Assembly (NCBI GenBank): GCA_036380355.1
Contig: DASVEW010000027.1
Coordinates: 1-20,298 of the forward strand
Origin: JACDAN01 sp036380355
GTDB taxonomy: Bacteria; Actinomycetota; Thermoleophilia; Gaiellales; Gaiellaceae
Direction: 5' to 3'
DNA: 20,298 nucleotides
The position numbers and the translations under genes were made by a program. Under the pieces are notes generated by a model, which did no database searches, was not told the DNA's origin, and saw only the letters and a program-made list of their open reading frames with translations. Below are positions 20,281 to 20,298 of this stretch, piece by piece; within the stretch, counting starts at the first letter, position 1; every line of letters begins with the position of its first letter.

Positions 20281-20298
20281 TTCGCGGGCTCGTTCGAC
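20277..20298 (+). CDS. start of a downstream gene, cut by the window edge
   Basis: GTG 20277-20279 overlaps the DUF3052-like stop (GTGA), the same coupling used elsewhere in this window, and begins VIRGLVR before the sequence ends. Seven residues do not allow any family assignment. Confidence 0.3.

Noticed and set aside
1..20298. tRNA, rRNA, CRISPR array or prophage
   Set aside because: No cloverleaf-like, rRNA-like, regularly spaced repeat or phage structural signal was seen by eye; a small tRNA search by computation was not possible.

Overview
This is a very GC-rich chromosomal window with dense gene packing, frequent 4-bp GTGA/ATGA stop-start overlaps, many GTG and some TTG starts, and TANNNT -10 elements placed so close to start codons that several transcripts look leaderless. 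Together with the gene families present (MMPL plus acyl-CoA ligase, two-domain NAD synthetase, a CFFDPRHG-motif membrane protein, a DUF3052-like protein), this points to a high-GC actinobacterium. A deep lineage such as Thermoleophilia/Gaiellales is my best guess, but it rests on resemblance only.

Layout. 1-131: tail of an IS5-type transposase cut by the window edge. 156-2937: a minus-strand block with a small membrane methyltransferase and a TetR regulator overlapping a DHA2-type MFS exporter; a cluster of three hairpins (690-823) separates the methyltransferase from tetR. 2937-6943: divergently from the MFS gene, an MMPL/RND-type exporter translationally coupled to an acyl-CoA/acetyl-CoA synthetase-like ligase. 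The pump/MMPL divergent promoter carries a near-palindrome between two -10 elements, a good candidate operator for the linked TetR. 6926-8621: a KhtT/KhtU cation:proton antiporter pair on the minus strand. 8658-9425: a classical SDR, closed by a terminator shared with a convergent gene for a secreted protein with an Asp-rich tail (9494-10351) and unusual codon use. 10597-13229: a hotdog-fold protein diverging from nadE, with a 65-residue membrane peptide after nadE.

13226-14145 is the most unusual stretch. A cupin gene has lost its core. Convergent to it is a mug-type DNA glycosylase with no acceptable start at the conserved position, followed in the same frame by the C-terminal end of a NUDIX hydrolase. 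I read this as a decayed glycosylase-NUDIX fusion. 14144-16748: a small conserved-looking protein diverges from an OsmC / esterase / class-V aminotransferase-like operon, followed by a possible 24-residue leaderless membrane peptide. 16757-20298: an MscS channel diverges from an extended SDR, a secreted/membrane protein with a Gly-Asp-Phe tail, and a DUF3052-like gene that also appears internally deleted and lacks a start; the next gene begins at the right edge.

Themes: lipid/xenobiotic export under TetR control, cation and osmotic homeostasis (KhtTU, MscS), oxidative protection (OsmC), NAD supply, and three separate genes with internal deletions. Several divergent gene pairs also share one architecture: overlapping or closely apposed -10 elements in 25-38 bp (or shorter) gaps. 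No tRNA, rRNA, CRISPR array or prophage was seen.
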